From Salegentibacter maritimus (GTDB lineage: Bacteria; Bacteroidota; Bacteroidia; Flavobacteriales; Flavobacteriaceae): 41,897 bases of DNA. Location: NCBI RefSeq assembly GCF_016236915.1, contig NZ_JAEHOK010000027.1:1-41897 (forward strand). The letters run 5' to 3'. The notes under the pieces are model-generated. The model searched no databases. It worked only from the letters and a program-made list of their open reading frames with translations, and was not told the origin of the DNA. The position numbers and the translations under genes are program-made. Of this stretch, positions 40,038 to 41,897 are shown piece by piece; positions within the stretch are counted from its first letter, which is position 1, and every line of letters starts with the position of its first letter.

Positions 40038-41897
40038 TTATTTTACTATGAATTTGAGTGATTTATAAATGCTCTTAGTTTCAATTTTAAGAATATATAC
40101 TCCTATTTCAAGATTATAAGGCAATGTTATGTTTGTACTTTTACTATTTGATTTCATTTGTTGGATAAGCCCCCCGTTAAGGGTATGTATTGATAGGTGC
40201 ATGGTCTCAAGCTCCTCTTCCGGGAAATCGGTTAATAGTTCCATAGTTCCTCCAGAATTAACCGGGTTTGGTGCTAATGAAACATTTAAAGAGCTTTTTA
40301 ACTGAACTGAAGAAATACAAGTTCTTAAAACTTCGCCATCTTCCGTTTCCAAAACCACGTAGTAGGAAGCATCAGCATCTAACTGATCACCGGTATTATT
40401 CCCTACAGAGTAGTATTGGTCATTACCAATTACAGAACCATTTTTGTACCAACGGAAACTCACAAATTTGTATCCGCCGTTGGTTTCAGGGTTGTTGTTA
40501 ACCAGTAGTACATTATTAAATTTCTGAATTACAATATCCTCAAAATTGAAATTCTTTTCTATTATTATATTGTAAGTAGTACTCACATTTCCATCCCCTG
40601 AAGTAACTACAAGCGTTCTTCTATAAATCCCGGGAGTTGGCGTGTTTACAGTAAAGATATTTTGACTATCTATGGATGAACCTTGATTTGGTTCAAGTTC
40701 AATTTGAATCTCATTTTCTGAACTTCCACAACCAATTAGGTAGTAAATATCAATATTAGGATCGTTATAAGTTGTACCATTAATACTCGCGCTAACCAAT
40801 CGGGCTTCACTACCATTTATAGTTAGGGTTCTTACCACAGGAGTGGCTGCCTCGTAGTTTTGGTTTCCTTCCTGCCTGGCCGTAATGGTAATTTGCCCAC
40901 CACCTAGAATTCTCACAAAACCTCTAGGGCCAACTGTAGCTGCCGGGTTTTCTGATTCATAAGTGTAAGAATACATTACCGGTAAACCTGATGTAGCAAC
41001 TGCATTTAGCTGAAAATGTTCATCTGATAATTGATTTCTATCTTCAAGTTCATCGAAAGTGATGCTTTGTGATGCTTTATTAATTACCATATTAGCGGTT
41101 AGCACCAAGTCTTTATACCCTGGTTTGCTAACTTTTGCCGTAACAAGGTAAGTCCCGGCATTTGTTTGCCCATTATTGGTATATTCTACCGTAGCACCCT
41201 CTGGAAGGCCAGATACAAATATACTGTGTTCTGTGCCGTTATAAACAAAAGCCTCAGTGTTATCAGCAAAACTCACTCCGGTAAATTCTGCTTTTTCAAT
41301 CACTAAAGTCACCTCTTTTGAGGTCGCAAAGTAATTTTCAGTTTCAACTGAATTCACCGTAATTTCATAAGTTCCGGGTTCTATAAATCCTTTTTGAGGA
41401 GTATAGGTCAACTCAGTTTCTGAATGATTTAGGTTTGCTACGATATTCTTAACCGTTCCATCATAAACAAAAGTCTGAACAGCATCTGCGCTTATTTCTG
41501 CCTCAGCTTTATCAATCGTGAGTGTAGCAGTCAACTGAGCATCAGGACAAGTTTCAATTCCTGAAAAAAGATTTGCCGTTACAGTATACACCCCTGCTTT
41601 TATAGCTCCGTTTTGAATTCCTGTTTCCGGAACAATAGAATATTCTACAGAAGCAGTTTCAGGAAGATTTTTAACTTCCAGGCTATGGGCGTCTCCATTA
41701 TATTCAAAACTTGCATCATGAAATGTCACCGCGTTTAATGGTGAAGGTTCTACAATTACTTTTTGCTTTTGTATAGTTGTATTTCCGTTCCCGTCATCAA
41801 AACTCCAGGTAATAACATAAGATCCTATTTCGTTGTATGTTAGCGGATCTGACGTTGTCGCAGTTAATTCTGAACAATTATCTTTAGCTGTTGGAGC
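40038..41897 (-). CDS. T9SS-secreted multi-repeat surface protein, 5' end outside the window
   Basis: The reading frame is open to the window edge; at least 619 residues are present and the start is missing. The first visible part is a HYR-like domain (NCSELTATTSDPLTYNEIGSYVITW, SFDDGNGNTTIQKQKVIV). Three MBG-type repeats follow, each with a Tyr-Asn/Asp-Gly core (FEYNGDAHSLEV, FVYDGTVKNIVA, FVYNGTEHSIFV). After these come a bacterial-Ig-like unit (QSITFDELEDRNQLSDEHFQLNA), an Ig-like stretch, and a T9SS sorting domain (SLAPNPVNSGGTMELL, LSIHTLNGGLIQQM, GVYILKIETKSIYKSLKFIV). It is probably a large adhesin or matrix protein at the cell surface. Confidence 0.85.
   Translation of the reverse strand, partial: APTAKDNCSELTATTSDPLTYNEIGSYVITWSFDDGNGNTTIQKQKVIVEPSPLNAVTFHDASFEYNGDAHSLEVKNLPETASVEYSIVPETGIQNGAIKAGVYTVTANLFSGIETCPDAQLTATLTIDKAEAEISADAVQTFVYDGTVKNIVANLNHSETELTYTPQKGFIEPGTYEITVNSVETENYFATSKEVTLVIEKAEFTGVSFADNTEAFVYNGTEHSIFVSGLPEGATVEYTNNGQTNAGTYLVTAKVSKPGYKDLVLTANMVINKASQSITFDELEDRNQLSDEHFQLNAVATSGLPVMYSYTYESENPAATVGPRGFVRILGGGQITITARQEGNQNYEAATPVVRTLTINGSEARLVSASINGTTYNDPNIDIYYLIGCGSSENEIQIELEPNQGSSIDSQNIFTVNTPTPGIYRRTLVVTSGDGNVSTTYNIIIEKNFNFEDIVIQKFNNVLLVNNNPETNGGYKFVSFRWYKNGSVIGNDQYYSVGNNTGDQLDADASYYVVLETEDGEVLRTCISSVQLKSSLNVSLAPNPVNSGGTMELLTDFPEEELETMHLSIHTLNGGLIQQMKSNSKSTNITLPYNLEIGVYILKIETKSIYKSLKFIVK

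Noticed and set aside
1-41897. CRISPR arrays, tRNA or rRNA genes, riboswitches, phage genes
   Set aside because: No regularly spaced repeats, cloverleaf-like segments, ribosomal sequence or phage proteins were found.

Overview
The window looks like a chromosomal segment of a flavobacterium (phylum Bacteroidota, probably family Flavobacteriaceae; I cannot name the genus). The basis is: AT-rich DNA; SusC/SusD pairs; an ECF sigma factor with FecR; type IX secretion (T9SS) C-terminal sorting domains; lipoprotein signals; LytTR and Rcp1-type response regulators; and -7 elements resembling TAnnTTTG instead of the sigma70 -10 box.

Region 1 (1-1336) is one IS256-family insertion sequence with about 24-bp terminal inverted repeats. 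It sits just beyond the end of the next locus.

Region 2 (1548-15152, all minus strand) is a carbohydrate-uptake locus: ECF sigma factor, FecR anti-sigma factor, SusC with an N-terminal STN domain, SusD, then DUF1080, a SUMF1-fold protein, a Tat-exported Gfo/Idh/MocA oxidoreductase, a TIM-barrel sugar isomerase-like lipoprotein and two more DUF1080 genes. It has no classical glycoside hydrolase. The enzyme set fits the 3-keto-glycoside route, in which an oxidoreductase makes a 3-keto sugar and DUF1080 or TIM-barrel enzymes cleave it. One DUF1080 gene is broken by an in-frame amber codon.

Region 3 (15811-20361, plus strand) is a signalling operon: stand-alone receiver, H-NOX haem sensor, multi-PAS histidine kinase, HPt protein and LytTR response regulator. 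Together these could form a complete phosphorelay with separate parts, driven by nitric oxide (or another haem ligand).

Region 4 (20363-38998) is a surface-polysaccharide locus: ManC-type guanylyltransferase, a T9SS-secreted DUF4114 protein, a TPR/outer-membrane-barrel protein, a STAS-like protein, a Wzx-like flippase, a GT4 glycosyltransferase, a second kinase/receiver pair (the kinase frameshifted at an A8 tract), a membrane-anchored glycoside hydrolase, an unknown exported protein, a 1029-aa GT-C-like membrane protein, and a receiver domain fused to a GT2 glycosyltransferase.

The main discovery is a shared operator. Upstream of the H-NOX operon and of four transcription units in the polysaccharide locus there are tandem 13-bp half-sites, consensus CCATTCAYCKAWA. 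Each pair is exactly 21 bp apart, in the same orientation, starting 100-125 bp before the plus-strand start codon, with a TATTT-type -7 element 28-31 bp after the last half-site. The 9+12 geometry and sequence resemble LytTR sites. I infer that the LytTR regulator of the H-NOX phosphorelay controls itself and the polysaccharide genes.

Region 5 (39113-41897, minus strand) holds an outer-membrane beta-barrel protein and the 3' part of a large T9SS-secreted protein with HYR and MBG-type repeats that runs off the window.
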